Shown here piece by piece: positions 14,032-23,216 of a stretch of DNA of 64,000 nucleotides (positions are counted from its first letter, which is position 1; the number at the start of each line of letters is the position of its first letter). A program made the position numbers and the translations under genes. The DNA comes from JBNPEO01 sp050490315. GTDB taxonomy: Bacteria > Actinomycetota > Actinomycetes > Actinomycetales > Micrococcaceae. Location: assembly GCF_050490315.1 (NCBI RefSeq), contig NZ_JBNPEO010000005.1, forward strand, positions 62,001-126,000, read 5' to 3'. Below the pieces are notes generated by a model. The model searched no databases. It was not told the origin of the DNA and was given only the letters and a program-made list of their open reading frames with translations.

Positions 14032-15384
14032 TTGCGACTAACTACCAGCTTCAGATCGTTCTTCTCAGCACGTGCAGCTCGGCGCGCGAGCCGCGCCGAA
14101 GACAAGTTTGTGATGCCATCAAACTTCAAGCGTTTGTTCCACTCCACCATCGGCGACGGTATTGGTGACGATCTTGTTCAGAACATCTTGCCGATTGTCG
14201 CTGTGGGGTTGCTGGGTGCGAGTGCATTCCAAACGAGCGTCCTCAACGCTTTAGGGCTGGCCGCTTTTCTGCTACTCGGTGTGCCCATCGGCGTGCTCGT
14301 GGACCGGTGGTCGAAGCGAAACACTCTTGTGCTGGCCAACGTTGTCCGAGCGGTGGCAGCGGTGTCCGTCCCGGTTGCCGCGTGGGGAAATGTGCTCAGC
14401 ATCTGGCACCTCTTCATCGTCGCGGCGATCATCAGCACCGCGGACGTGTTTTTCACGACCGCGCAATCAGCCTTTATGCCCACATTTTTAAGTGGGAAAG
14501 ATCTTGGCTTCGGATACGCGCGGATTCAAGGGATGCAGAGTGGGTTAGCGATCGTCACACCTGGACTATCCGGATTGGCGATCAGGGTCATCTCCGCGCC
14601 GGCCATGCTGGTGATAGCAGCGGTTGCTTACCTATTTTCAGCCTTTACCACCTGGCGTTTGCCACACGATCAACCCAGCCGTGACGCCGAGCCAGACAAG
14701 TTTTGGTCTGAAGCCCGGGCCGGAATGAGCTTCACACTCAAGCACCACTTGGTGCGCAGTTTGATGGTCTCCATTGCACTCGTTAACGCCGCGAGCATGT
14801 TCGGGCTGTCAGCCAAGATCGTCTATTCGCTACAAGTCCTGCACATCTCGATGCCTCAATTCATCTTCCTTGGGAGCTTCTCTGCCCTCGGCGGTCTGAT
14901 CGCGGCACTAACGGCGGCCAAAGTCACTCGCGCATGCGGCGCGGGAATCACTAAAATCGCAGCCAGCCTCCTGTGCGGCCTCGCCGTCGTCGTACTCCCG
15001 TTGACACCACAACTGGGCCTAAGTCCTGTGATCTGGGTGGGAGTTTCCGGCTTCGCGTGGTCCTACTTTGTCATTCTGACCAGCTTGGCTGGAGCGGGAA
15101 TCATCACGAGGCTTGTACCCACGGAGCTGATGGGCAGGGTAATGTCCACGTTTCGGCTATTCACACTGGGCATCATGCCCATCGCCAGCATCGCCGGTGG
15201 TGCCATGGCCGTTTGGACAGGCGTTACCTCTGTGTTGTGGGGTTGGGCCGTCATCGCTGCGGCGTCCGCTCTGCCAATTATTTTCTCCCCCATTCGGAAC
15301 TGGAAAGAGTTCCCAGAGGAGCTCGACGTCCACGAAAAAGCGTCCCAGCTTGGCCCGGAACAGGAATCTGTTACCTCGACGTAA
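14032..15384 (+). CDS. MFS efflux transporter
   Basis: A 450-residue transporter with about 12 membrane helices after a basic N-terminal tail (RSFFSARAARRASR). Motif A is seen in the loop between helices 2 and 3 as GVLVDRWSKRN. The sequence style matches the macrolide/enterobactin-exporter (DHA3-like) branch of the major facilitator superfamily. The start is TTG 14032 behind AGGGGA; an in-frame ATG at 14113 would remove the basic tail. It is last in the peptide-P450-GNAT series and on the same strand, so export of the modified peptide (or self-protection) is the likely role. Confidence 0.82.
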   Translation: MRLTTSFRSFFSARAARRASRAEDKFVMPSNFKRLFHSTIGDGIGDDLVQNILPIVAVGLLGASAFQTSVLNALGLAAFLLLGVPIGVLVDRWSKRNTLVLANVVRAVAAVSVPVAAWGNVLSIWHLFIVAAIISTADVFFTTAQSAFMPTFLSGKDLGFGYARIQGMQSGLAIVTPGLSGLAIRVISAPAMLVIAAVAYLFSAFTTWRLPHDQPSRDAEPDKFWSEARAGMSFTLKHHLVRSLMVSIALVNAASMFGLSAKIVYSLQVLHISMPQFIFLGSFSALGGLIAALTAAKVTRACGAGITKIAASLLCGLAVVVLPLTPQLGLSPVIWVGVSGFAWSYFVILTSLAGAGIITRLVPTELMGRVMSTFRLFTLGIMPIASIAGGAMAVWTGVTSVLWGWAVIAAASALPIIFSPIRNWKEFPEELDVHEKASQLGPEQESVTST

Positions 15385-15515
15385 CAGCGAGGTGACGCCC
15401 CTGACTCGTGGCCTCGATACGTTCGTTTGGAAATGTCTTGCGCGCTGCTTGGTGCTCAAGCCGATCACCCGGCCGCTGCACGTTCAAGCGGAGTTCCGCA
15501 ACGAAAGTGGGAAAC

Positions 15516-17261
15516 ATGTCAGACGACAATCAGGACATCAGGCCTCCTCACCCCACTGAGGCTGGCCACACCGGAACTGCAACCCTTGAACGGGACGCAA
15601 AGCGGGACGCAGGGAAAGGCGCGCAGCCCGACCGTGACGCCCTGAGCGCCACCAAGGAAAGCCTCGAGGACTACACCCTCCGCTTCGCCCCACGTTCTTA
15701 CCGCAAGTGGGCACCCGGGATTGTGGCCACCAGCGCACTCGGTGGCATCGCGTACCTAGCCGACTTCTCCATCGGAGCCAACATCGGCATGGCTTACGGC
15801 ACCACCAACGCCCTGCTGGGAATTCTGGTGGCCGCCGTCATCATCTTTGTCACCGGTTTCCCCTTGGCCTACTACGCGGCCCGCTACAACATTGACTTAG
15901 ATCTCATCACCCGAGGCTCCGGCTTCGGGTATTACGGTTCGATCGTTTCCAACGTCATTTTTGCCACTTTCACCTTCATCTTCTTCGCACTTGAAGGCTC
16001 CATCATGGCCCAGGGCCTCGAGCTAGGACTGGGTGTTCCCAAGGCCCTGGGCTACGCCGTTTCAACGATCATCGTTATCCCGTTGGTGATCTACGGAATG
16101 AAGACCTTGTCCAAGCTGCAGGTCTGGACCACCCCACTGTGGCTACTGCTGATGGTTGTCCCGCTGGTCTACTTGATGGTCACCAACCCCGGCTCAGTGG
16201 AACAGTTCTTCAACTATGGCGGGACCAGTGGCAACGGTGAAGCCAACAGCGCCTCGATCATGCTCGCCGCAGGTGTGTGCCTGTCCCTAATGGCGCAGAT
16301 CGCAGAACAAATTGACTACCTGCGCTTTATGCCCCCTAAGACTGCAGCCAACAGCCGTTCATGGTGGCGCGCAGTGATTATCGCTGGACCGGGCTGGGTC
16401 ATCTTCGGGGCGATCAAACAAGCAATCGGCCTCTTCATCGCCGTCTACCTGATTTCCAAGCTGGACCCCGCAGCATCCGCCACCGCCAACGAGCCTGTCC
16501 ACCAGTTCCTCGGCGTCTACAGCGAAATGATGCCCGCATGGCTGGCCATGACCCTCGCGGTGGTTTTGGTGGTCATCTCACAAATCAAGATCAACGTCAC
16601 CAACGCCTACTCCGGCTCCCTCGCCTGGACCAACAGCTTTACCCGAGTCACCAAAACCTACCCGGGCCGGATGGTTTTTGTGGTGGTCAACCTAGTGATC
16701 GCTTTGGTGCTGATGGAAGCGAACATGTTCAGCTTCCTCAACACCATTCTGGGGTTCTACGCTAACTGCGCCATGGCCTGGGTGGTCACAGTGGCCACTG
16801 ACATTGCCATCAACAAGTACGTCCTCAAACTCTCGCCCAAACACCCCGAGTTCCGCCGGGGAATGCTCTACGCCGTGAACCCGGTGGGTTTTGTCTCCAT
16901 GCTCCTCTCAGCCGGAATTTCCATTGCCATCTTCTTTGGCGCCTTCGGTTCAGCGGTACAGCCTTACTCGCCGATCTTCGCAGTGGGAATTGCGCTCATT
17001 GCCACCCCGGCCCTAGCCCTCATCACCAAGGGCCGCTACTACCTCCGCCGCACGGATGACGGCATAGACCTGCCAATGCTCGACGCCGATGGGAACCCCA
17101 GCGACGTCAAGCTCCTTTGCCACGTGACTGGGATAGAATTCGAGCGCCCGGACATGATGCTCTCCGCCGAACGTGGTCCGGACGGGGAGAAGCAATACAT
17201 CTCCTCACTGTCCCTGTCCACAGACAAAACGCGGCGCTACGTCCTTCCAGCCCAGAAGTAG
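15516..17261 (+). CDS. NCS1-family permease, probable urea or nitrogen-base transporter
   Basis: A 581-residue protein with a ~65-residue hydrophilic N-terminus followed by about 12 transmembrane helices. Segments such as GANIGMAYGTTNALLG, LITRGSGFGYYGS and QIAEQIDYLRFMPP belong to the purine-cytosine permease (NCS1) superfamily. It ends five bases before ureA, so in this context urea, or a purine-breakdown product such as allantoin that yields urea, is the most likely substrate. ATG 15516 follows GTGGGAAAC. It opens the urease operon. Confidence 0.85.
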   Translation: MSDDNQDIRPPHPTEAGHTGTATLERDAKRDAGKGAQPDRDALSATKESLEDYTLRFAPRSYRKWAPGIVATSALGGIAYLADFSIGANIGMAYGTTNALLGILVAAVIIFVTGFPLAYYAARYNIDLDLITRGSGFGYYGSIVSNVIFATFTFIFFALEGSIMAQGLELGLGVPKALGYAVSTIIVIPLVIYGMKTLSKLQVWTTPLWLLLMVVPLVYLMVTNPGSVEQFFNYGGTSGNGEANSASIMLAAGVCLSLMAQIAEQIDYLRFMPPKTAANSRSWWRAVIIAGPGWVIFGAIKQAIGLFIAVYLISKLDPAASATANEPVHQFLGVYSEMMPAWLAMTLAVVLVVISQIKINVTNAYSGSLAWTNSFTRVTKTYPGRMVFVVVNLVIALVLMEANMFSFLNTILGFYANCAMAWVVTVATDIAINKYVLKLSPKHPEFRRGMLYAVNPVGFVSMLLSAGISIAIFFGAFGSAVQPYSPIFAVGIALIATPALALITKGRYYLRRTDDGIDLPMLDADGNPSDVKLLCHVTGIEFERPDMMLSAERGPDGEKQYISSLSLSTDKTRRYVLPAQK

Positions 17262-17266
17262 GATCC

Positions 17267-17569
17267 ATGCATTTACTTCCCCGCGAGCAAGAGAAGCTCA
17301 TGATTGTGGTTGCCGCAGATCTGGCCCGCCGGCGCCAAGCCCGCGGTCTGAAGCTGAACTTCCCGGAGTCGGTGGCGATCATCAGTTACGAGCTGATTGA
17401 AGGTGCCCGTGACGGCCGGACAGTGGCCGAGCTGATGAGCTGGGGCACCACCATTCTGACCCGCGAGGACGTAATGGAAGGCGTCCCGGAGATGATCCAC
17501 GACGTCCAGATCGAAGCTACATTCCCGGACGGCACCAAGCTCGTCACCGTCCACGATCCCATTCGATAG
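17267..17569 (+). CDS. ureA: Urease subunit gamma
   Basis: The 100-residue gamma subunit of cytoplasmic nickel urease, exactly the family length. Conserved blocks include LNFPESVAIISYELIEGARDG, VAELMSWG and DVMEGVPEMIHDVQIEATFPDGTKLVTVHDPI (ends). It assembles with UreB and UreC to hydrolyse urea to ammonia and carbamate. Confidence 0.98.
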   Translation: MHLLPREQEKLMIVVAADLARRRQARGLKLNFPESVAIISYELIEGARDGRTVAELMSWGTTILTREDVMEGVPEMIHDVQIEATFPDGTKLVTVHDPIR

Positions 17570-17577
17570 GGCTGGCC

Positions 17578-17922
17578 ATGATCCCAGGTGAATACATTCT
17601 CAAGTCCCAACCGATCTCAGTGAACGCGGGGCGGCAGGCGCGCGACGTCATCGTTATTAACACCGGTGACCGGCCCGTTCAAGTGGGTTCTCACTTCCAC
17701 TTTGCCGAGGCGAACGCGGCGTTGTCCTTTGACCGCGAGGCCGCTCACGGCTGCCGGCTGGATATTCCGGCAGGAACTGCGGCACGCTTTGAACCGGGGG
17801 ACAGCCGAACCGTCAGGCTTATTGAACTCGCCGGCAAGCGGGAAGTTCACGGCCTCAGCAATGCGGTCAACGGCCCGCTCGACGCCGGAACCGTCACCGC
17901 ACGCCAGGAGGACGCCCAGTGA
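17578..17922 (+). CDS. ureB: Urease subunit beta
   Basis: The 114-residue structural beta subunit: MIPGEYI start, then VINTGDRPVQVGSHFHFAEAN, RLDIPAGTAARFEPGD and VRLIELAGKREVHGL are all family-diagnostic. It has no catalytic residues itself but frames the trimer. Its TGA stop overlaps the ureC GTG start by four bases. Confidence 0.98.
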   Translation: MIPGEYILKSQPISVNAGRQARDVIVINTGDRPVQVGSHFHFAEANAALSFDREAAHGCRLDIPAGTAARFEPGDSRTVRLIELAGKREVHGLSNAVNGPLDAGTVTARQEDAQ

Positions 17923-19649
17923 GTTTTGAGATTCCACGCCAGCAATACGCGGAGCTTTATGGCCCGACGGCGGGCGACTCCATCCGTCTGGCGGACACGG
18001 ATTTGTTCCTCGAAATTGAGCAGGACCTTACTGTGTACGGCGAGGAAGTGGTGTTCGGCGGTGGGAAGGTCATTCGCGACGGTATGGGTCAAAACGGGCA
18101 GGTAACCCGTGATGAAGACGTCCCGGACACCGTGATCACCAACGCAGTGATCCTTGACTACACAGGCATCTACAAAGCGGACGTTGCGCTGCGGGATGGG
18201 CACATTTTCAAAATCGGTAAGGCCGGCAACCCGCAGATCACCGACGGTGTGGACATCGTTATTGGCGCCAGCACGGAGATCATCGCGGGGGAGCGGAAAA
18301 TCCTCACGGCCGGCGGAATCGACACCCACATCCACTTCATCTCGCCAGACCAGGTACCCACCGCGCTGACCAGTGGTGTGACCACCATGGTGGGCGGTGG
18401 AACTGGGCCTGCCGAGGGCACCAAAGCCACCACTGTCACACCCGGAAAGTGGCACATTCAGCGAATGCTGCAAGCCGCAGAAGGGTTGCCCATCAACATC
18501 GGGCTATTCGGAAAAGGCCATGCCTCCGCGCAGGAGCCGCTTACCGAGCAAATCCGCGCTGGGGCCATTGGGCTCAAGGTCCACGAGGATTGGGGATCCA
18601 CCACCTCCTCCATTGACACATCCCTCAAAGTGGCTGACGAATTTGACGTTCAAGTGGCCATCCATACAGACACTCTCAATGAGTGCGGATTCGTTGAAGA
18701 CACCATCAATGCCATCAACGGTCGCGTCATCCACACCTTTCACACCGAGGGAGCCGGTGGCGGGCACGCCCCGGACATCATCAAAATCGCCGGGCTGCCC
18801 AACGTCCTGCCGGCCTCCACCAATCCCACGCTGCCGTACACGCGCAACACCATCGAAGAGCATCTAGACATGCTGATGGTGTGCCACCACTTGAGCCCCA
18901 ACATCCCTGAGGACGTGGCGTTTGCGGACTCCCGCATCCGCGCCGAAACCATCGCCGCAGAGGACGTCCTCCAAGATCTAGGTATCTTCTCCATCACCTC
19001 CTCAGACTCCCAAGCCATGGGCCGGGTGGGCGAAGTGATCACCCGTACTTGGCAAGTTGCTGACAAGATGAAGAAGCAACGGGGAGTGTTGAAGGACCCG
19101 GAAGGCACCCAGCACGGCAGTGAAGGAAGCGACAATTTCCGGCTCAAACGCTACGTAGCGAAGTACACCATCAACGCCGCGCTGGCCCAGGGAATGGCCG
19201 ATTCCATCGGTTCAGTCGAGGAAGGAAAGTTCGCTGACTTGGTGCTCTGGGACCCAGCCTTCTTTGGAGTGAAACCGGAACTAGTGATCAAGGGTGGTCA
19301 GATCGCGTACGCTCTGATGGGCGATGCGAACGCCTCCATCCCCACCCCGCAACCGCGAACCATGCGCCCCATGTTCGCCACCTTTGGCAAGGCGCTTCAA
19401 AAGTCCTCCATCACCTTCCTGTCAAAGGCCGCAATCGAGGCTGGAGTGCCTGAGGAACTAGGTCTGGAAAAAGTTATCCGGCCAGTATCCGGCATCCGGT
19501 CCCTAAGTAAAGCGGACTTGAAGTACAACAACGCCACCCCGGACATCCAAGTAGACCCGGAAACCTACAAAGTGTCAGTGGACGGTGAGGACGTCACCTG
19601 CGAACCCTCCGATGTACTGCCCATGGCGCAGCGGTACTTCCTCTTCTAA
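17919..19649 (+). CDS. ureC: Urease subunit alpha (catalytic)
   Basis: The 576-residue nickel amidohydrolase subunit. Nickel ligands and active-site groups are visible: DTHIHF (HxH), the carbamylated lysine in GAIGLKVHEDWG, histidines in VAIHTDTLNE and IHTFHTEGAGGGHAPD, the mobile-flap MVCHHLSP, and the later Asp ligand in ITSSDSQAMGR. All catalytic residues appear intact, so the enzyme should be active. GTG start 17919 overlaps ureB. Confidence 0.98.
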   Translation: MSFEIPRQQYAELYGPTAGDSIRLADTDLFLEIEQDLTVYGEEVVFGGGKVIRDGMGQNGQVTRDEDVPDTVITNAVILDYTGIYKADVALRDGHIFKIGKAGNPQITDGVDIVIGASTEIIAGERKILTAGGIDTHIHFISPDQVPTALTSGVTTMVGGGTGPAEGTKATTVTPGKWHIQRMLQAAEGLPINIGLFGKGHASAQEPLTEQIRAGAIGLKVHEDWGSTTSSIDTSLKVADEFDVQVAIHTDTLNECGFVEDTINAINGRVIHTFHTEGAGGGHAPDIIKIAGLPNVLPASTNPTLPYTRNTIEEHLDMLMVCHHLSPNIPEDVAFADSRIRAETIAAEDVLQDLGIFSITSSDSQAMGRVGEVITRTWQVADKMKKQRGVLKDPEGTQHGSEGSDNFRLKRYVAKYTINAALAQGMADSIGSVEEGKFADLVLWDPAFFGVKPELVIKGGQIAYALMGDANASIPTPQPRTMRPMFATFGKALQKSSITFLSKAAIEAGVPEELGLEKVIRPVSGIRSLSKADLKYNNATPDIQVDPETYKVSVDGEDVTCEPSDVLPMAQRYFLF

Positions 19650-19667
19650 CCACCACCGGAGTCTGAC

Positions 19668-20153
19668 GTGATCATCGAGAAAATACTGGGCAATGTGCAC
19701 GATCTGCCGCCCGAACAAGTTGCCAGCTACGCTGGGCTGCACCGCGAAAAGGTGGTGCTTCCCAGCAACCAGCTGGTCAAACGCATTCAACGTGTCACCA
19801 CCGATCACGGCAAGGAGATTGGTATTCGCTTGCCCTCCGGCTCCGGAGATCTGCGCGATGGCGACATCTTGCACGTCGCCGAGTCCAATCTGATTGTGGT
19901 CTCAGTTCTGCCTACCGACGTTCTGGTGATCGCGCCACGGACCATTCACGAAATGGGCGTTGTGGCCCACTCCCTGGGTAACCGGCACCTCCAAGCCCAG
20001 TTCTTCGACGCTTCCTCCGAATACGGAGCAGAGGTGATGGTGTGCGCCTACGACCACACTGTGGAGGACTATCTTAAGCACGTTGAGGTGCCTTACAACC
20101 GTCAAGAACGCGTGATGCCCGTACCGTTCCGCCATGCAGAACACAGCCACTAG
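19668..20153 (+). CDS. ureE: Urease accessory protein UreE
   Basis: A 161-residue nickel-carrier chaperone. It has the N-terminal substrate-binding domain (REKVVLPSNQLVKRIQRVTTDHGKEIGIRL) and the metal-binding domain with MGVVAHSLGNRHLQAQF, containing the conserved His. The C-terminal tail HAEHSH is short, so it lacks the long poly-His nickel store of Klebsiella UreE. Its end overlaps the ureF start by 20 bases. Confidence 0.95.
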   Translation: MIIEKILGNVHDLPPEQVASYAGLHREKVVLPSNQLVKRIQRVTTDHGKEIGIRLPSGSGDLRDGDILHVAESNLIVVSVLPTDVLVIAPRTIHEMGVVAHSLGNRHLQAQFFDASSEYGAEVMVCAYDHTVEDYLKHVEVPYNRQERVMPVPFRHAEHSH

Positions 20154-20814
20154 CTATCAGCTGGCGCTCCAGCAGCTGACAGATTCGGCCTTGCCAACGG
20201 GGGCGTTTGCGCACTCGCTGGGGTTCGAGGGGTACGTCGAGCGCGAACTAATCAGCGACGAACGCTCCTTTAGGGTGTGGCTTTCCGCCTTTATTTCGCA
20301 GCAGCTGAGCTATTCTGACGGCCTGGCTATTCGGTTGTTCTACCAGGGGACGGCGGTGGAAGAGCTGGATACTCTGCTCAGCGCGTCCCTGTTGCCCCGC
20401 CAGATTCGCCAAGCCAGTATCAAAATGGGAACCCGTCTGTTGGAGATCGGCGCCGAAGTATTCGCGTCGGCCGAGCTGGCACGGTACCGAAACCTAGTGA
20501 CCACCGGCCGCGCCGCAGGGCACCAACCCTTGGCGTTCGCCGTCGTCGCCCGTTCCCTCGGTGTCCCACTTGCCGAAGCGCTAGCCGCTTACCTTTTTGC
20601 CGCAGTGACGTCGCTGACCCAGAACGCCGTCCGCGCCATTCCGCTGGGGCAAAACGCAGGGCAGCGGCTACTCCGGTCCGCGTCCGACGACGTTGCTACC
20701 GCCGTCGAGAAGGTTATGCACCTGACGCTGGACGACTTCGGCGCGGTCAGCCCCGGCCTGGAAATTTCGCAAATGAGGCACGAATTTCAACGTGCTCGAA
20801 TGTTTATGAGTTAG
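20134..20814 (+). CDS. ureF: Urease accessory protein UreF
   Basis: A 226-residue all-helical chaperone that bridges UreD and UreG during nickel insertion. Seen: LTDSALPTGAFAHSLGFEGYV near the N-terminus (family hallmark) and AVRAIPLGQNAGQRLL toward the C-terminus. It overlaps ureE and is followed 12 bases later by ureG. Confidence 0.95.
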   Translation: MQNTATSYQLALQQLTDSALPTGAFAHSLGFEGYVERELISDERSFRVWLSAFISQQLSYSDGLAIRLFYQGTAVEELDTLLSASLLPRQIRQASIKMGTRLLEIGAEVFASAELARYRNLVTTGRAAGHQPLAFAVVARSLGVPLAEALAAYLFAAVTSLTQNAVRAIPLGQNAGQRLLRSASDDVATAVEKVMHLTLDDFGAVSPGLEISQMRHEFQRARMFMS

Positions 20815-20826
20815 TAGGAGACCATC

Positions 20827-21444
20827 ATGAGTGAGCCCATCAAAATCGGCATTGGCGGCCCCGTAGGCGCCGGAAAAACCCAGCTTGTGGAGCGCCTCAC
20901 CCGGCACATGAGCGGGGAAATTTCCATGGCGGCCATTACCAACGACATCTACACCATTGAGGATGCCAAGATTCTGGCCGCCAACGGCATTCTTCCCGAG
21001 GACCGAATCATTGGGGTGGAAACCGGCGGCTGCCCGCACACTGCCATCCGCGAGGACACCTCCATGAACACGGCGGCTATCGAAGAACTCAAAGCCCGAC
21101 ACCCGGACCTTCAGGTGATTTTTGTGGAATCCGGCGGGGACAACCTCTCCGCCACGTTTAGCCCCGAACTGGTGGATTTCTCTATCTACATCATTGACGT
21201 GGCGCAGGGGGAGAAAATCCCTCGCAAAGCTGGCCAAGGAATGATCAAGTCGGATCTGTTTATCATCAACAAAACGGACCTCGCACCACACGTTGGCGCA
21301 GACCTTTCAGTCATGGAACGGGACTCGCGTGAATTCCGTGGAGCTAAGCCGTTCTGCTTCACCAACCTCAAAACTGACGAGGGCCTTGACGCGGTGATCG
21401 AATGGGTGCGTCGGGATGTGCTGATGCTTGACCTCGCATCTTGA
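20827..21444 (+). CDS. ureG: Urease accessory GTPase UreG
   Basis: A 205-residue SIMIBI-class GTPase that powers nickel delivery. The P-loop GGPVGAGKTQL, the nickel-binding Cys-Pro-His motif in TGGCPHTAIRED, switch II region ESGGDNLSATFSPEL and base-specificity INKTDLAP are all present. The start follows TAGGAGACC. Its stop overlaps the ureD start. Confidence 0.98.
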   Translation: MSEPIKIGIGGPVGAGKTQLVERLTRHMSGEISMAAITNDIYTIEDAKILAANGILPEDRIIGVETGGCPHTAIREDTSMNTAAIEELKARHPDLQVIFVESGGDNLSATFSPELVDFSIYIIDVAQGEKIPRKAGQGMIKSDLFIINKTDLAPHVGADLSVMERDSREFRGAKPFCFTNLKTDEGLDAVIEWVRRDVLMLDLAS

Positions 21445-22289
21445 CGGTGGTTGCGCCTCGGGGTGAGCTTGAGCTTGTGATCAGTGAACGGAGCGGGAAA
21501 TCCGTCGCTTCTCGGCAATTTCACAAGGGTGCGCTTCGGATTTTACGGCCGCATTACTTGGATGGTTCGGGGCAGGTTTGTTATGTGATGGTCAACCCTG
21601 GCGGGGCCTATTTGGGGGCTGACCTTTACGCGATTGACGTGGAGGTGGAGGGCGGCGCTGATTTACTGTTGACCACACAATCGGCCACAAAAATTTACCG
21701 GACGCCGGATTCCTTTGCCGAGCAGCGAATGCGAATTCAGCTCGGTGAGCGCGCCAAACTGGAGCTGATGCCGGACCAGCTTATTGCGTATCGGGAGGCC
21801 AGCTACCGGCAGAATACGCACATTACTGTCCGGCCGTCGTCGTGCCTGGTAATGGCCGAAATCGTCACGCCAGGGTGGTCGCCGGATGGCGCCACGTTCC
21901 GTTATGAGGAGCTGCGGCTCCGCACCGAAATCTATGTTGAAACCGAGGCCGGCAGCGATCTTCTGGCCCTCGACAACCTGCTGATCCGGCCCCCATTGGC
22001 TGACGTTACAGGCCTTGGATTTATGGAGGGGTTCAGCCATGTGGGCTCGCTGTTAGTGGTGGACTCGCGCGTGGATCAGGCGCTCGCCGATGAGCTGCAC
22101 ACGCTGGCCTCAGCACACCAGGCCCACACCGGCATTTCCCTGACTCGAACTATTGCCGGCAGCACCGGATTAGTGATGCGTGCGCTCTCCAATAGCACCG
22201 AGGAACTTCAGCGATTATTAGGGGATTGCAGCACTCTTCTTCGCAATCGATGGTCTGGCCAAGGGCCGGTGAACTTGCGGAAATACTGA
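21441..22289 (+). CDS. ureD: Urease accessory protein UreD
   Basis: A 282-residue scaffold protein that binds apo-urease and recruits UreF/UreG. Conserved segments: YVMVNPGGAYLGADLY, LLLTTQSATKIYR, LELMPDQLIAYREASYRQNTHI and EIVTPGWSPDG. TTG start 21441 overlaps the ureG TGA, so it is translationally coupled. ureD closes the operon (order A-B-C-E-F-G-D). Confidence 0.95.
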   Translation: MTVVAPRGELELVISERSGKSVASRQFHKGALRILRPHYLDGSGQVCYVMVNPGGAYLGADLYAIDVEVEGGADLLLTTQSATKIYRTPDSFAEQRMRIQLGERAKLELMPDQLIAYREASYRQNTHITVRPSSCLVMAEIVTPGWSPDGATFRYEELRLRTEIYVETEAGSDLLALDNLLIRPPLADVTGLGFMEGFSHVGSLLVVDSRVDQALADELHTLASAHQAHTGISLTRTIAGSTGLVMRALSNSTEELQRLLGDCSTLLRNRWSGQGPVNLRKY

Positions 22290-22307
22290 ACGGTACTTGG
22301 CGCCCCG

Positions 22308-23027
22308 CTACTCCAGGCCCATGGCTCGGCGGACTTCTGAGACCACCTCGTGCATGGCTTCTTCGGCCTTGTTGGTGTCCCCGGAGGCGATGGCTGACGC
22401 AACGTCCTCGTGCGCTTGGAGCGCCGTCTCACGAGGATGAAACGGCATCAGGCCTTGCCGGGTTCGGCTGGTGAGGACTTCTTCCACCATCTGATCTAGA
22501 GCAGCGAACATTTCGTTACCGCTGGCTCGCAGCAACAGCCGGTGAAATGCGACGTCGGCAGCCAGAAATGCTTCAAGGTCACCTGCTTCGCCGAGGCGCC
22601 GCAGCTCTGCTGCCAGCGCTGAAAGGTCGCCGCGTTGGGAATGTGAGGCGCGGCGTGCGGCGGCTGCCGCGGCAATGGGTTCAACGGCGATCCGCAGCTC
22701 TGTCAGTGAGGCGTATTGTGCTTCGCGACGGCTCGATGCGAGCCGCCAGTGTACGAGTTTGGGGTCAAAAACGTTCCACTGCTCAGGGGACTGAACCACA
22801 ATGCCCACACGCCGGCGAGAGTAGACCAGATTCATCGATTCCAGAACGTGGGTGGTGTCCCGGGCGATGGTGCGGGAAACACCAAATTCTTGCTGAAGAT
22901 CATCCAGCGTGAGTCGGGTCCCCGGGGCTAGTTGGCCTGAGGCAATGGACTCGCCCAAGGTGTCCAGCATGCGTTGATGAAGGCCGCTGCCCTCTGGTGT
23001 TGTCGCCTCTGGTGTTGCCGTCGTCAT
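22308..23027 (-). CDS. gntR: GntR/FadR-family regulator of gluconate genes
   Basis: A 239-residue repressor. The N-terminal winged helix is visible in LGESIASGQLAPGTRL and LQQEFGVSRTIARDTTHVLESMNLV. The C-terminal FCD ligand domain has the Asp/His metal-site pattern (ELRIAVEPIAAAAAARRA, DVAFHRLLLRASGN, HEDVASAI). It is divergent to gntK, 189 bases away, so it most likely represses gntK-gntP and is released by gluconate or 6-phosphogluconate. The ligand is inferred from context. Confidence 0.85.
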   Translation of the reverse strand: MTTATPEATTPEGSGLHQRMLDTLGESIASGQLAPGTRLTLDDLQQEFGVSRTIARDTTHVLESMNLVYSRRRVGIVVQSPEQWNVFDPKLVHWRLASSRREAQYASLTELRIAVEPIAAAAAARRASHSQRGDLSALAAELRRLGEAGDLEAFLAADVAFHRLLLRASGNEMFAALDQMVEEVLTSRTRQGLMPFHPRETALQAHEDVASAIASGDTNKAEEAMHEVVSEVRRAMGLE

Positions 23028-23216
23028 TGATGCCCCTACCGCCCCTGATTTCCTTCAGTAGTCTAGGCCAAAATCGTCAAAAGTATGACTAAAGCCACAT
23101 AAAGTACTACCAATTCGGCTCTAATGGTGCTATCTTTTTGTTTCGGACCTCTTGCATCCCGCTTCAGGTCTGAGCTTCGTGAGAAGCCAACGACGTCTTC
23201 CTGCGGAGGTAGGGCA

